Shown piece after piece: positions 25,001 through 38,249 of a stretch of DNA of 64,000 bases. The notes under the pieces were generated by a model, which did not search any database, was not told the origin of the DNA, and saw only the letters and a program-made list of their open reading frames with translations. Both the position numbers and the translations under genes were made by a program. The stretch's first letter is position 1. Each line of letters starts with the position of its first letter. Source of the stretch: Diadema setosum (lineage: Eukaryota > Echinodermata > Echinoidea > Diadematoida > Diadematidae). The stretch lies in NCBI RefSeq assembly GCF_964275005.1, contig NC_092692.1, forward strand, positions 12,448,764 to 12,512,763, read 5' to 3'.

Positions 25001-26264
25001 ATGAGGTTAAAAAAATGGTCATTGGGATTATCTCTCATCTATTCAGGAGCCTTCTCTGTGTGATATGTTTTATCATATAAACTCTCCATCATCAATTCCC
25101 CATGTCACTGACTATATAATTGCAGCTGACAATTACTGCAGTTTCTGTAGAAACAAAGTGAATTGCGAGCCGTTTATTGGTTGCTGCCTTGCTGATGTGT
25201 CTGCAATCGTAGTAATTGCATTGATGCGAAGTGTTTGATAAAAGCAGAGACCAAATTAGCAGAGACTTTAAAGAGAGGAAATGTTTTCCATCAGTTACTT
25301 TCATCTCTTTTTTATGTTCTTTACTTTTCCCCTTGCATTATTTCCCTTCCTTCCCCCCTTTTCTCGCACATCTTCTCTTTTCTGCCTTGTATTCTTCTTC
25401 CATCTCCTTCTCCTCTATGTCCTACCATGCATCATTCTCCTCCTCCTCTTTCATTATGGCATTCTCTCTCTCCCTTACTCCCTCATTTCATTTCTTCTCT
25501 CTCTCTCCTCCCCCTGGTCCATTGCATTATCTCTTTTCCACCTCTTCTTCCTCCTGGCACCATCCTTCTCCTCTATTGCATCATTTCTAAACTTTCTCTC
25601 CATCCTCTTTTTCTTCCCCTCCTTCCTCTCTTGCATCTCATCTTCTCTTCCTCCTCTTTTTCCATCACCTCCTTCTTCCACTTTTGCTTTATTTCTTTTT
25701 TGTCATCCCCCTCTCCCTCCTTGCATCATTCTCCTTCCCCTCTTGCATCATATCTAATCTTCTTCCTCTTTGTCTTCTTCCTCCTTTCCTCTTTCCATCT
25801 TGCATTATTAATTCTTCGGTTCCTCCTTGTGCTATTCATCTCTTGCATCAATTCCGGTCTTCCTCTTCGTTCTCACCTCCTCATCCTCCCATATTATTTC
25901 TTCTCCTCTTCCTCCTTGCATAATTTTCTAATGTCTTTGTCCTCTTCCTCCTCTTCCACCTCATCCTTCTTCCTCTCTGGTATTCTCTGTCTCCTCCTTG
26001 TTCTCTTCATTCTCACATGATTTCTCCTGCTCTGCTTCCCGGAATCATTTCCCTTTCCCGCAAATCTCTCTTTGTACCCCATTGCATCATTTCTGTCCCT
26101 CCCTCCGTCTCCTCCTGTACATCATTTCCTCCTCCTCCAGCGGCACATCGACGGGTCAGATCAGTGTGGTCATGTGGCTTACGCTGGTCAGTAGCCTGAT
26201 GCCCATAGTTTTCTGGGGCCTGTGCTGCTTCTCCCGCTTCAACCACTGCATGGACATGTGGTGA
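19086..26264 (+). CDS. TMEM220: Transmembrane protein 220, complete, 6 coding exons
   Basis: TMEM220 is a small multi-pass membrane protein of unknown biochemical function. Coding exons: 19086-19199, 20516-20545, 22178-22238, 23194-23326, 24662-24736, 26141-26264. All have AG/GT borders and consistent phases; they sum to 537 nt, or 178 aa (human about 160). The ATG follows an in-frame stop at 19041. The protein reads as four hydrophobic segments: LWMLINIITGVFFSLAGLVQ, then after INDIDPYVWM a second (PIYLIPACLCFTIVW), a third after NPEVVDKG, a connecting stretch EEGRELCGVMIIDVWL, and a last segment after KNGTSTGQ. Human landmarks LAALVQVNDPDAEVW, LNPEV and EEEGREL line up. The protein ends in HCMDMW. 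Intron 2 starts with a TTAA element only 22 bp past exon 2; the last intron carries a long pyrimidine tract. The final exon and its tail are GC-richer than the surroundings. Confidence 0.93.
19395..19558. mobile_element. hAT-like MITE, GGGGCGGATCCAGG type, copy 1
   Basis: The right end CCTGGATCCACCCCTG pairs with the left end CTGTGGTGGATCTAGG. The body has GGGGGCGTGTGCGCCCC. It is homologous in reverse orientation to 27551-27712 and lies in TMEM220 intron 1. Confidence 0.7.
20568..20933. mobile_element. TTAA MITE 22 bp past TMEM220 exon 2
   Basis: TTAA lies at 20564-20567 and 20934-20937; ends AGGGTGTGTACAGT and complement of AGGGATTGTACAGT, with arms of about 35 bp. Inner inverted segments (ATGGCTGAGATATCC / GGATATCTCAGCCAT) make most of it fold back. 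Confidence 0.85.
22857..23107. repeat. CAGA-rich simple repeats
   Basis: Two runs of (CAGA)n and ACAGAC repeats at about 22857-22938 and 23075-23107 in TMEM220 intron 3, just upstream of exon 4. Confidence 0.8.
23502..23795. repeat. Foldback element in TMEM220 intron 4
   Basis: Arms of about 60 bp at each end pair with few mismatches (AGCAAATTGGCAACTC- and GTTGAGCA-CTCTCCATTTG-type blocks). No target duplication is clear. Confidence 0.65.
25300..26140 (+). repeat. 840-bp polypyrimidine tract with TTGCATCA boxes
   Basis: The plus strand is almost entirely C and T, interrupted by TTGCATCA/TTGCATTA-like boxes roughly every 40-60 bp. Exact TTGCATCA occurs at 25576, 25721, 25743, 25843 and 26082. 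It fills the end of the last TMEM220 intron up to the acceptor at 26140. Long reading frames here are compositional artefacts. Confidence 0.85.
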
Positions 26265-27016
26265 CTAGTGGGGCCCGCCGGCCACGGGGCCGGCCCAGCT
26301 GACGTGCAGGCCACCTAGTCTTGACAACACTTGCCAACCACCACGCACCATAACATTGACTTGCATATATTTTTTAAGACGTTTTGTACTTACAATGCTC
26401 TTAGACTACTCTTGGACTACTCTTAGATTTATGGGAGTTTTTGTTTGTTTGTTTGTTTTTTGTGCCAGTAAGTCAATGCATTGTAACATTCAGATAAGAA
26501 CGCTATCTATTTAGGAAACATTTATGCAGTTAATCCACAGTGGGTTAATCACCTTTGTTGTTGTTTGTACATTATTTGTACACATGTTATGTCTTTGTAT
26601 GTAGTATACATGCACAACATGCCAAGGGAAAGGTTATAAATCGGTGCCAGTTCTCTGAAGTGTGAATTAAGGGTCATGACATGAGTGCCATATCCAGGCT
26701 ACTGCATACTTTTATTGTGGATGTAGAGGGCGCTTATTGGATGAAGTCACAACTTTCTCCTGTTTCACTTATGTCTATAAACCTTTTGGATCCTGACCTG
26801 TCAATATTAAGTGCAAATCAACAGCTTATACTATTTTGCTTTAAACTCCCACAATTTTTGCTTTATGGTCATAAGTTAGAAGCATTGCAAGCAAGACGTG
26901 CCCCTGTGGCACTGAGTGGTTTGACTGACTTTGGTGCGATGAAATTCCCAGTGCTGCTCAAGGAGTCCACCAGACAAAATAAAAAGTGGGAAAACTCCTC
27001 TCTTGTTTTACCAGTA

Positions 27017-27165
27017 AAATGAAACCGTGTTATAACAAAGTCATCTTGTGAGTTCCAAATCTGCGTATCTCTTCGTTTCTTATCCCATGATGATGGGAAA
27101 CCAGATATAATGCATGTGAGTTCAATGGTCCCGAGGTCCTTGTTATAAAAAGATTCTGCTGTATA
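27017..27165. mobile_element. Possible pogo/Tigger-like MITE
   Basis: Left GTGTTATAACAAAGTC and the right complement TTTTTATAACAAGGACCTCG resemble each other as imperfect inverted ends, a pattern typical of pogo-like MITEs. Weakly supported. Confidence 0.4.
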
Positions 27166-27550
27166 TCATGCTTGCAAGGAGATATTTTAGCAAGAAAACA
27201 GCAGTGTGTCTACTGGTTCTAAAAAGGCACATTGCTGACATAAAAAATCTCCTTCATGAAAACACAAACTTCTCCTCCTAACTGTGTCTAGCAAACACTG
27301 TAGGCCCTACATGTGTCCCATGTAAATGTTTATGTATTTCATACCATATTACTTGATCCAGAATGTATAAAATTGACATTCACAAAATGATCACCTAAAA
27401 TTCAATGTTTGGCAGTCTCCCTCTCTCCTGTCATACTTAATTCCCAAAATTGTTCTGCCACTTTTCACCTAAATGGGACCTTCAAAGAATATGCTGTTGG
27501 TTGCTTAGGCTGAATTAAGTTTAAACATAGTCATCTATGTGATTTGTGTG

Positions 27551-27712
27551 CAGGGGCGGATCCAGGAATTCCGTAAAGAGGGGGCGTGTTTACAAAATTA
27601 AAGGGGGGCGCACGCACCCCTCCCCCCATTTTTTTCTTTTTTATTTCTTTTGTTTCAACAAAAAATAAAGGGGGGCGTGCGCCGGTTGCGGTCCTCCCTG
27701 GATCCGCCTCTG
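27551..27712. mobile_element. hAT-like MITE, GGGGCGGATCCAGG type, copy 2
   Basis: TIRs CAGGGGCGGATCCAGG and CAGAGGCGGATCCAGG (as complement); a short flanking repeat gtgtg on both sides. It lies downstream of TMEM220. Confidence 0.75.
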
Positions 27713-29943
27713 GTGTGCATGTTTACCTGCATTGCTTGGTTTTGTACACTCTGTGATTATTATGATTTCATATGAGTCCTTTTCACAACACTATTATATT
27801 TTGCATTTTTATTAGAAATTTTATTTTCCTTGTGATCTGTGCATGGGATGTGGAGATGCTGCAAAAGAATATTACAACTCTGTACATGGGACTTTGTGCT
27901 AAGTAGTGATCTATGGGTAAGCTCAAGTACATTCTTTGTACGGCTCAAAAATTGTGCTCGATATTGCCCCAAATCTTTAAGACCATATTATTACTTTAAA
28001 AAAACCCAACAACAACAAACAAGAAACACTTTTCTTGTACATTGTTGTGTGAGTTTCCATGTTACAAAAACAAAAGAAAGATCATTTGATTTGATGCGTG
28101 CTTGTTTGGGTGGTATCAAAGCACACCATAGCATTCTTGATAGTTTTAATTTATAGATATTGGTAATGGCAACCTTGGGCTTTCAATTTGACTCTTGAAT
28201 TAATTTAGGCTTTTGTTTAGACAGATTATTACTGTCAAAGGGTTATTCAAAGGAGCTCTGTAATTTGTATATATTATTAATTTGTAATCCTTACATTTAA
28301 TGTGCACAGCCAATATCCTTAGAAAGAAGGTTATTTTGTATCTATGGCTTCCTAATGGTAATCAAAAAGTTGCAAGATATTGTACTAACATTTAAAAAAC
28401 AGTACTGTTTACTCTTCATATCAGAATTATAGAGCATATGTGCATGTTGCATGGAATTTGACTTTGATAAATATCACCAAACAGTTCTGGTAGACTTCAC
28501 TTTGAATTTTCTCCATATTTCACATGAAAGAGGTGAAATATTTATGTTATTGATAAACTTGGTGATTCAAACAAATGGAAACTCTCAGCTGGGTAACAAC
28601 TCTCAGCTGGGTAACATGAAATGTGTACAAGTGCAACAACTGCCCTGATAGGAAGCTACAGTTTGTAAGATCTGTCTGAAATTGGTATGAAATTCATTTT
28701 GTAAATTATATTTGTATTTTATGATGTTGAATTGATTACTCATTTACATCTTAATGAAGATGATAATCACATAACTGCAAATTCTTTGGTTCAAGTTTCC
28801 AATTATTGACAGCATGTTCCATTCGCTGTACGCTGACAATGCAGGCTTGCAGTACATTATATTTCTCATGTACATGCATAATTCAAGCACAGTATTCACA
28901 AAGTTGGCCACGATTATAACTTCAAATGTCACACAATCGTGTATTTGCACGTAAGGAAGCCATTTTCCAGCACTTTATCAGGTCAGTTTTATCTTTTAAT
29001 ATGCATTGGGCATTCAGTCAATATTTAGTGTTTAACAGGATATGAGATATGGTGTTGATTTCTTAATGTTTGCAGATGCAAGGTTTTGCACACAACTCCC
29101 TGGTTATGTAACATTGATATGTATTTTTCTTTAATTTTAGTTAAGTTGGACAACTCTACTGATTACCAGTTTTTCAGAGATTATGCTAAGTTTGACTGGG
29201 GCATGCATTCTATCTCAGGGTGAATGAAGTGAAACTTAGGTCTGGCATGATTGTCTCCAAAGTGACATTTATGTGGCCCTGTCACTAGTAACCTCCAGAT
29301 CTGTCCAGTGTCGAGTCGGTTGATCATGTTCGATGAATTCACATTAAATCAGTACTTATGTAGTTGACTCAATCCAGAATTAGCATCGAGGGAAAGATGT
29401 GCTCCAAAAAAGTCGTTGAGTCTCTCTAGAAGTAATACAGAATAGCATGTGGAAAATTTCTTATTCATCTGCCATGGTTACTTACACAAATGACTGCCTA
29501 GAAATGCCCTGAGATTTGGTTCTTAAAAGAAATTAATCGAATGCACAATATTCTGAAATATTTTTTAACGGAACTACCTGTACAGGGTAGTGCATTGAAA
29601 AATTGGTGCAAATTATTTCTCCTTTGTTCCTGAAGGTAGTGACTTTTATGTGAAAGTGGTTTTGAGTGAGTTAAGAGCAGAAATTCACTCATTGTAGCTG
29701 AAATGATTTGACAATATTTTATTGTCCGTCACTAAATTTCATGCATTGCTACAAGTAACAACTTACTTGAGAAATGTAACAACAAAATCTTAAAGCATGG
29801 AGCAACTACTGTGTTGTAGCTCCATGCTTCTAGCATGTTTGCTGTTTCTATATAGGTGATCTCGAGCAGGCTGTTGTCATGTTGTTAAACAAGTCTCTTT
29901 TCCTCTGAATCCAGAAGTATATCTGATATGTACACATTGTATA

Positions 29944-30212
29944 GGAAAATTATACTGTCCTACTTTGGCAAAAGGAAGCAAGTGACAAAAGTGACATTTC
30001 TCGTAAAAGAGCAAAATGTGTCTGTCATTTACACTGACGTCAATGGACTATCATGATGTCTTATCTAACATATCTCTTAGTAGGATGAGTGTTTCTGCAT
30101 GAAATTTGGCCTGGAAGAAGAGCTCATTATGTGAATTATGAAAACATCAATAAGTCAAATTTGGATGGTATGTCACTTGCTTCCTTTTGCCAAAGTAGGG
30201 CAGTATACTTCC
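29944..30212. repeat. Foldback element
   Basis: Arms of about 40 bp pair almost perfectly (TACTTTGGCAAAAGGAAGCA at 29961 and its complement near 30175). The inside has no obvious coding or repeat structure. Confidence 0.75.
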
Positions 30213-31118
30213 TGCACTTTCCACTACTGAGAAAAAAGTTCAGTTTTTCCTATGCTGTGCATATTCATGCAAAGAAAATCTACTTTGTTTCTAAGGAAAA
30301 AACAAAAAACAAAAAAAGACACCTATTTGTTTCTGTCAGTATGGTGGAGGGTAGACTTCTTTTGCATATTTGGAAATATTGATCAATGACTTCTTGCCTT
30401 ATTGCAAGAATGAATGCACATACATTGTAGTTTTGAAAAGTACCTACTGATTTGCAATGCAAACAGCTGCTATGATACCTTCTTACAATTCATTGGAAGG
30501 TGGAGTGGTTTGAATTTTTTTACATCTGTTTCATGATGTCGATTTCTGAAACTTTCTCTTTTGAGTTTTCTGACTGTGGTTAGATCGAGGTAAACCAGAG
30601 CCAATGCTGCTCGATAGTAATCAAATTATGGCTGAGCATTTTTGCTTTTTCAACAGAGTACATTTGTTATTTTGATTTCAATAGAAATTATATTTCCATG
30701 AAAATGCAAACAGGTAATATGTATGATTAATGGTTTGAGATACAATGCACTTATGAGGAAATTATTTAGAACTATTACAAAGTAATTGATATGATGAACT
30801 AATGAGAATATTTTCATGAAAAACTAGCAGATTTTTGTGGCATGTGATGGGTCTTAAACAAAGGTGCTGAATGAAGACAAAAGAAAAGGCATTAACAATA
30901 AAGGAAGTCAGTTATATTAATTTTATCCTATTTTTCCTCACTTTCATCGGTTGGTAATGTCAGAAATCATTTAGATATCATTTATGCACTTGCACCTGTA
31001 TGTATCTGTATATTCATGCTCCTGCACATTTATGGTACGACATATCTATGCAATGCAACCCCCATAATGCTCAAACACTACATCATTTTATTCTGATATA
31101 AAGCTGTCTTTGGAGAAG

Positions 31119-31176
31119 AAGAAGAAGAAGAAGAAGAAAGAAAGAGAAAAAGAAAGGAGAAGAAAAAAAGAAGAAG
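31119..31176. repeat. GAA/AGA purine-rich simple repeat
   Basis: Degenerate (GAA)n run with AAAGAAAG variants. Confidence 0.7.
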
Positions 31177-32754
31177 ATGAAAGAAAACTTTTATTTTGAT
31201 TTGCAGAGAAATCATATAAAAATGAACTGGTACTGTAAATCCATGGAATCAATTAGCCTTGCAGATTTGCTCCAGTTATCAAACTGTTAAAATTGTGAAA
31301 ACAATGAAGGTTATATATGTGGGGGTACATTAGTCTGTCTGCTAGTATAAAAAAAAAAACAAACACACAAAACAGTCATACTGTACTGCCATGGCCATTT
31401 ACAGCACTGGCTGATTAATGATAATCAAATTTATCTTTCTGGTTTATTGCCTGCTTCAGATGTTTAGATTTTTTCATTTTGTTTTGCAAGCAGGGTTGTT
31501 GGTAAAGAGGAACAAGAACAATGAATGAGATGGGCAAATCCTCAATGGTATTAACAAGAGACATCTTGCAACAACATGTAATTTGCGTTATGGAGACAAA
31601 TTTTTACAGCAACACTGTCCGCTTTTCATTGATGATCCAGTTGCGAACCCTGCTACTCATTAGATTAACGACATTTGGTTATGGGGCAAAACGCACAACT
31701 TTATTAGTTGTGGATGAACCCTTTGGAAAGTTTGGCTGTCTTTGCTGGGATGCAATCTGCAAGGCTTACCATAGCTCCATGTTTCTTTCATGCTTCAGGC
31801 TGTTCAAAAATTTAGGAAATTTGCTGGTTTTCTGGCACTTTTTGCTGGCATTCAACATAAATTCTTGACACATTACTGTATGCAAAAAAAAAAAAAAAAA
31901 AATCTCTAGAATGAATAATTTATATGAAGGGTGTATTATGTGATAGTTCTTTTAAGGGCGAGAGTGACAGTGCAGGACATACAACACACATATCTGATGC
32001 GCAAGATGTCGTCAAAGTTGACGAAACCGAAAGAGATGTAGATTTATGGTTTGTTCATACAGCTTGTACTACTAAAACAGAAATTTTTAATGTTTAATGT
32101 TGAGAGGATAAACACTTGCCTGAATTGTACATGTTAGATGATGGAAATTTTGAATTGTTATGTTCTGCTATGTTATATGTTACAAGATCAAATTTTCTGT
32201 GCTTTTTAACATGGATGCTATGGTTTGGAATTTGTTGTTTCTTCCTCTCCAATGTTTTCTGTCTGATAATTCAGAGTGGATACTCATTGCTATTATTTCT
32301 ATGCAGAGTTTGTCTATTTATAATTTTGATTTGGGATGAGACTCATTGAAGGAGATATGAATTGAGTCTATTAAAGTCTTGTCATTCAGGAAATCAGTGA
32401 TCTGAAACAACAACAAAAAGATATACTGCAGGTGTTTAATTACTCTTGACTTCAGTTATTCATTTTGTATGTCAGTGACAAAATTGTAATCAGGTCATTA
32501 AACTATGAGTGCTACTACATGTGGTATACACTTTGAAGATATTCCCAAGCAACATGTGCATAAATATGTACCACGCATTCCTTTAATTACCAGTATTGGA
32601 AGCATATTGATGTACAACATGAAATGAATTGAATGATGAATTAAATTCAAAATGATATGCAGGCATTTTTTGTTTGTTGATGTACAATTTGTGTGTACAG
32701 AAAAATCAATTTCCAGCTCTCTGTCACTTCCTGTTGGGACAGATGGATAGGACC

Positions 32755-32890
32755 AGGGACAACCATTCACAAGCTCCCTGATTCAAGTCCCCTGGTTGCA
32801 GTGGTTATGCCCCTATAGGCAAGACACTTTATCCCTCATGGCCTAGTGCCTTAGAGGGAGGGGACACTGAAACCATCCCTTCTGTTGTTT
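32755..32890. repeat. Possible SINE fragment
   Basis: The block GATTCAAGTCCCCTGGTTGC followed by GGCAAGACACTTTATCC resembles SINE bodies I recall from marine invertebrates. There is no intact box A and no clear ends. Confidence 0.3.
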
Positions 32891-33545
32891 CATGCTCACT
32901 AGAATTTGTTGCTTCCCCAGCCGCCACATTACTTTACAATGTGTACATCAATATTTTTGTGTGATAAATTTTTTTTTTGTGTTGAGCGCTCAAAAACATA
33001 TTTGCCAGTTCTTTAATTCGTGCGCTGTGCAATTGTCAACCTATTCACAATGCACAGACAAAATTGTGAGGATAATTTCCTGGGTTTTAGAATTCTTGCT
33101 AGCCAAAAGTTAATGAAATACATGAAAATTAATGCAAACATTTCTGCATTTACAGTACATCATTAGTTCAATTCAAATTGAATCTAACTCCAGTTCTAAT
33201 TCTCTAGCTCTTCCATTCAAGAAGGTAATAGAATGGTGTCATGTGATCTGTTAGACAAGGATTCACCTTTGTTGACTGTCATTCAGGTTTCATGCATATT
33301 AGCACTTTTGCTTTCAGAGTATAGACTACCATAAAGAAAAAGACTTCATAGATTAAGTTTAAGTCAAACATTTCAGATCAACCTGTTGTGAACAAGCAGC
33401 TATACAAGTCCTTCTACAGTACACTGTCTAAATGTGTAGTATTTTCACTTCTCTCCCCCCTATAGTCACCCCATTGTGTTTTCACATGCCTTCCTCTTAC
33501 CACATGTCATCTTGGGATGCATATCCAGCACAGTGGACTCTCATT

Positions 33546-33752
<207 letters not shown>

Positions 33753-34410
33753 CTTCAGACCATGATAGTCACTTTGTGAAATAAAACTTTTATTTGGTTT
33801 GGAACATTCAACATCAATAACATAACAAAAAAACTTTGAGGCAAGAAAAACTTCATTACACAAATGTCAACATTTATCCACATTGTGATGTACTGTAGTT
33901 TTTAAAAAAGGCCAACTTAATAAATTCATTGAGTTGAATTGAATTCTCCTCTCACAAGAGCTAAAGATCGCCATCTTGCAATATTGGCCCTAACGCGTGC
34001 AATATTCCCTGGCATCCCATTCATTGCCATTTGATATAATATGAATGTGACGTACAGTATACAACTTGCAAAGTCTGCTAATAATGAAACCACTTTCTTC
34101 AAGTGCAAGAACAGCTTTGTCAAAATCATTCTGGTACAGGGGCCATGGAACTGTTTGGGGTCAGTTTCCCTACTCTTAAAGAAAGAAAGAAAAAGTAGGG
34201 AAAAATCAGAAAAAAAAAAAAAAATCCATGGAGGAGTCCAGAGTACCACCGACTTTTAAAGTGAAAACAAAGTTCTGGTATGGGCCTGAGAACCCGTCTG
34301 GCACCATTTCATATTTGCTTGCAATATATCGAAAGAGTCTACAAAGAAACTTACCTGGCTGACGCGGTTTGCCGGAATGATGAGTCGTTTTGGAGTATTT
34401 TGAGAAAAAT

Positions 34411-34438
34411 AATAAAAGTCGGTAGACCGACTTTTATT
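34411..34438. terminator. 28-bp hairpin with AATAAA on both strands
   Basis: Arms of 13 bp (AATAAAAGTCGGT) surround a 2-base spacer, so a poly(A)-signal-like AATAAA faces outward at each end. The structure is plain; a role as bidirectional signal is inference. Confidence 0.4.
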
Positions 34439-35890
34439 CCAGAAGGCTCCAGACTAACTCGGTCTCAGGGAAAACTCGACCCCATTTCATATTTACACAC
34501 AGTTCGTGATCGCCATGTTCACCAAACGAGGCCTTGATGAGCAGACAGGAAAGTGCGTGCTAATCCTGTACAAAACAAATGGACAGCGCGCGGTCCTCAA
34601 GCCTATTACAGTATACGCACATCACCTCAGTTGCTGAGACGCGCGGTCTTTGAAGTTTTTGTTGTTGTTTATCAAGCGTCTTTGATAGTTTTTAGAGGTG
34701 CTTGAGAGGCGCACACTAATTTTGCATGCGCGCCAAAGAGGTTTTTGATGCGCACGTTGTAACAACTCGGACCATTACTGCGAGTAGCCAGAACGCTACA
34801 ATACCAATGTAGTTTATACAGGCCGCTCCCATATGCATAGTACAACGCTGTACAATCCAGAGGGACAACCAATTTACAACTCATCCCGCCGTCAAGCAAA
34901 GCGAGGCCGAGTTATCCCCGAGTCCGAGTCTAGCCTGACCCCTTTCGGGTAAGTTCTGGGACTGAACGTTTTTGGTTAATATTTCCCATTTTCGTCGTTA
35001 CCCATCGAATATCTTGTTATTACAGCGTTATTCCGCACATTTCCTAGGCATACGTTCACATTTTGGAGCAAAATTTGACAACTTTTGCAGGCGTACCAGA
35101 ACTTTCTTTGGGCTTTAAACTTCCTGTTCCCAGAGCTCCCTGAACAAGGTAGTAATTGTCATGGTTTATAGGTCCTCATTACGAGGTTCACCTGTGAACA
35201 TGTACAAGATTGTTAGCTTGAATGAGGTACAATCCTGTAATGAAGGTTAAGTCAAGCACAGAGAGGTTGTAGGTTAGGCAATACACACAGTAGAAAGATG
35301 TAACATACATAACTGCATTATACTGGGATGTACACTGGACATTACAGCTGTACTGCATATTACCTACAGGAATGTTGTGTTATGTCACATAAGACGTGAT
35401 GGCATGCAAAAAAAATACTTCAACTTGGGAAAATTTCATCACAAATGAAACCTTCAGAGAAGAATATGTGGAATAGTCTTGAATCACACACGTGAGTATG
35501 TCACTATATCATAGACTCCAACCCCAAGCACCTTCTGATCTGGAGATTCTCCCACCCGAAACCCTTAGCAAACGGGAGACTCCAAGTTGATGTGTGCAAA
35601 GCACGAAGTTCCTAGGGTTCTAGATGTTCTCTGGTGCTATCTAAGGCTTATTTTTTTCAACATACGATAACAATAAGTAAGAAATCCTTTCCACCGGGAG
35701 ACACAGAGCCAGGGCGGGAGAAATCAAATCTCAAACGGGAGAACGGGAGATTTTGCAAAAATGGGCTTTTGGCGGGAGATCTCCCGTCGAAAACGGAAGA
35801 GTTGGAGTCTCTGCTATATCCTACATAAAGTGTGCAATGTGTGTATGAGTTGTGTATTTGAATTGAATTGAATTGAACAGGTTATATTAA

Positions 35891-36660
35891 CCCTAACTAG
35901 GCCGGGGGGGGGGGGGGGGGGGGGGGGGCCTCCGAGGCCCCCCCCTCGACGATGTATCGCTAACGCGAAAAGCTATCGCCGCGACGTTTCATGACTTTTT
36001 TCTTTCGAGTCTACCGCATCTTTTGACACCAAATTTGTCGATGCCCGGGCGCGCTGTTCCGAAGTTGTGCATAAATATGTACTTGCATGTCAGGCCAAAA
36101 ATTGCTCAAAACCGTGAATTCGTGTACAATTTCAATGCGAACTGTGTTTACAGGCAAAATTCATAAAAGCATGATTATTTTGGGGTTTTACTGATTAAAA
36201 TCAATTAATAACATATTTTCTTGTTCAAAACAATGTCGCGGACAAATTTCATCGAAAAAACAATGAAAACATAAAGTTGAAAAAACAAAGAAATACATAA
36301 GAAATTCAAAAAACAATAAAATACTTAAGAAATTTTTTCTGATTGCACAATTTTTTTCTCTTATATTTGCTAAGAACACTAAAAAGAATATTTACACAAA
36401 AAATGTGCCTGTTTTGAGCTTTATTTAGTGATTTATACCAAATTGTCTGATTTCATGCATCATTATGCATAAATTAGCATAATTTAGCATAGATGATAAT
36501 TTTTATAAAAATTAATTTCATGGTACTTTAGATTACATTTTAGGCAATGTGTGTGCCAATTTTCGTCGTGATCGCGCGGTTGACGGGCGAGATCTGGAGG
36601 GGGGGCCTGGGAGGCCCCCCCGGCTCTATCATCTACCTAAATAGCCCGGCCTAGTTAGGG
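35891..36660. mobile_element. piggyBac-like TTAA element with long G/C runs
   Basis: TTAA at 35887-35890 and 36661-36664. Terminal repeats CCCTAACTAGGCCGGG are exact. Subterminal G24 and CCCCCC/GGGGGGG runs also pair. The CCC start fits piggyBac. The body has no recognisable transposase. Confidence 0.85.
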
Positions 36661-36719
36661 TTAAAAATCATGTATGGAAGCCAAAGGCTGATTGCACATG
36701 TTTACACTCATAAACATAA

Positions 36720-37930
36720 CTAGAAATGTCGCTATGGCGACTGATGCCTTTGCCATAATGCATGATTCTCCCGATAGGCGTATAGTACAATGTCTTCACA
36801 ATGTGTGATCCATGACAGTTTCACATAACTGGCAAAATATTGAAATGACAGGTTTATAAGTTTATGCATTGAGTAATTTCAAAGGTATGAAGAAAGAGTG
36901 TAATGACGGTACAAAATGGATCTTTTTTTTTTTTTTTTTTTTTGCCGGGGGGGAGGGGGGGGGGGCATTGAAACCTGGCCTTTGACCCTTAACCTTTGAC
37001 CTCCTGGCTGGAAATTTCCCAGAGAATCTCCATTAGGTAATGCATGTATTAAGTTTTGAAACTAATAATGCAAGCATTGCATATACTAGTATATGAGGGA
37101 AATAGTAAAATTTTGAGGAGATGACCTTGACCTTTGACCCCTGACTATTGACCCATGACCCCTAAATTCCCTAGATAATCCCTGCCAGTCAGTACATGCG
37201 TATGTACCAAGTTCCATGAAGATACATTGAACCATTTGCGAGAAAAGTGATATTGCAACATTTTCACCTAACCTTTGACCTTTTGACCTTTGACCTTATG
37301 ACATGAAACTCTCTCTGGAGAATCTCTACGCAGTAGTACATGTCCACACCAAGTTTCAAGAAAATACCTTTGGGCATTGCATAGATGTGGGGGAAATTGC
37401 AACATTTGTAGCATTTGACCTTGACAGTTTGACCTTTGACCTCTTGCCAATGTCACTAAAATCTACTCAACTAATTGTCCTATCATACATCATCCTTGGA
37501 CCAAGTTTGGTGAAAGCTGCTTCATCCAGTTTTGAGTTATCACATAAACAGATAAATTTTAGGATTTGACCTTGACCTTTGACCTCTGTCCGATATCACT
37601 GAAAAACTAATCAAGTAATTGTCCCATTATACATCATCTTCCAACAAAGTTTGGTGAAATTTGCTTGATCCAGTCTTGAGTTATCGCGTAAACGGATACA
37701 ACTTCATGATTTGACCTTGACCTTTGACCTTTTGCCGATTTCACCCAAAATCTAATCAAATAATTGCCCTATCATACTTCATACTTGGACCAAGTTTGGT
37801 AAAATTCCAGTAAATATTACTCAAGTTATCGCATAAATGAAAGTGGACAGACGTACGGACGTACGTACGGATGGACGGACAACCCGAAAACATAATGCCT
37901 CCGGCACCACTTCGTGGCGGAGGCATAAAA
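36720..37930. mobile_element. HINE/pearl-like element, CTAG/GGAGGCATAAA family, copy 1
   Basis: It starts CTAGAAAT followed by the hairpin GTCGCTATGGCGAC. It ends with a hairpin of ATGCCTCCG and CGGAGGCAT. The core consists of degenerate repeats with TTGACCTTTGACC. A GGAC-rich stretch precedes the right hairpin. Homologous copies are at 45715 and 49797. Confidence 0.82.
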
Positions 37931-38249
37931 GCAGATTATTTCAGTGCTCTGTACAAGCAATGGTATAAAGACACAATATCCAAAAAAAAAAAGACATTAT
38001 GGTGGTCACATGTGGCAAATCACAACAAATGGTCAATTAGTGAGGGTACCAGCCCAATCAATTCTAGACTTGCTTTAAAAAAAAAAAGAAAAAAAAAAGT
38101 ATACTGTCAACACGGCAACACACTGGTCAATCTACCTATTAGGAGAGGAGGTACATAGTTGTGACAATATGCTGTTTATGTGATCTGGCTAAATACCTGA
38201 ACTATAATGTTTATGCCGCAGAAGTTTGTTCACTCCTCTAATAATTTGA

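Noticed and set aside
25231-26082. Long serine/leucine/phenylalanine-rich and opposite-strand glutamate/arginine-rich proteins
   Set aside because: Pure composition effect of the pyrimidine tract; all frames are open and none resembles a family. The region is an intron of TMEM220.
26681-27022. Small gene of 113 residues downstream of TMEM220
   Set aside because: No recognisable domain, no start context or splice support; partly over a probable MITE and 3' UTR.
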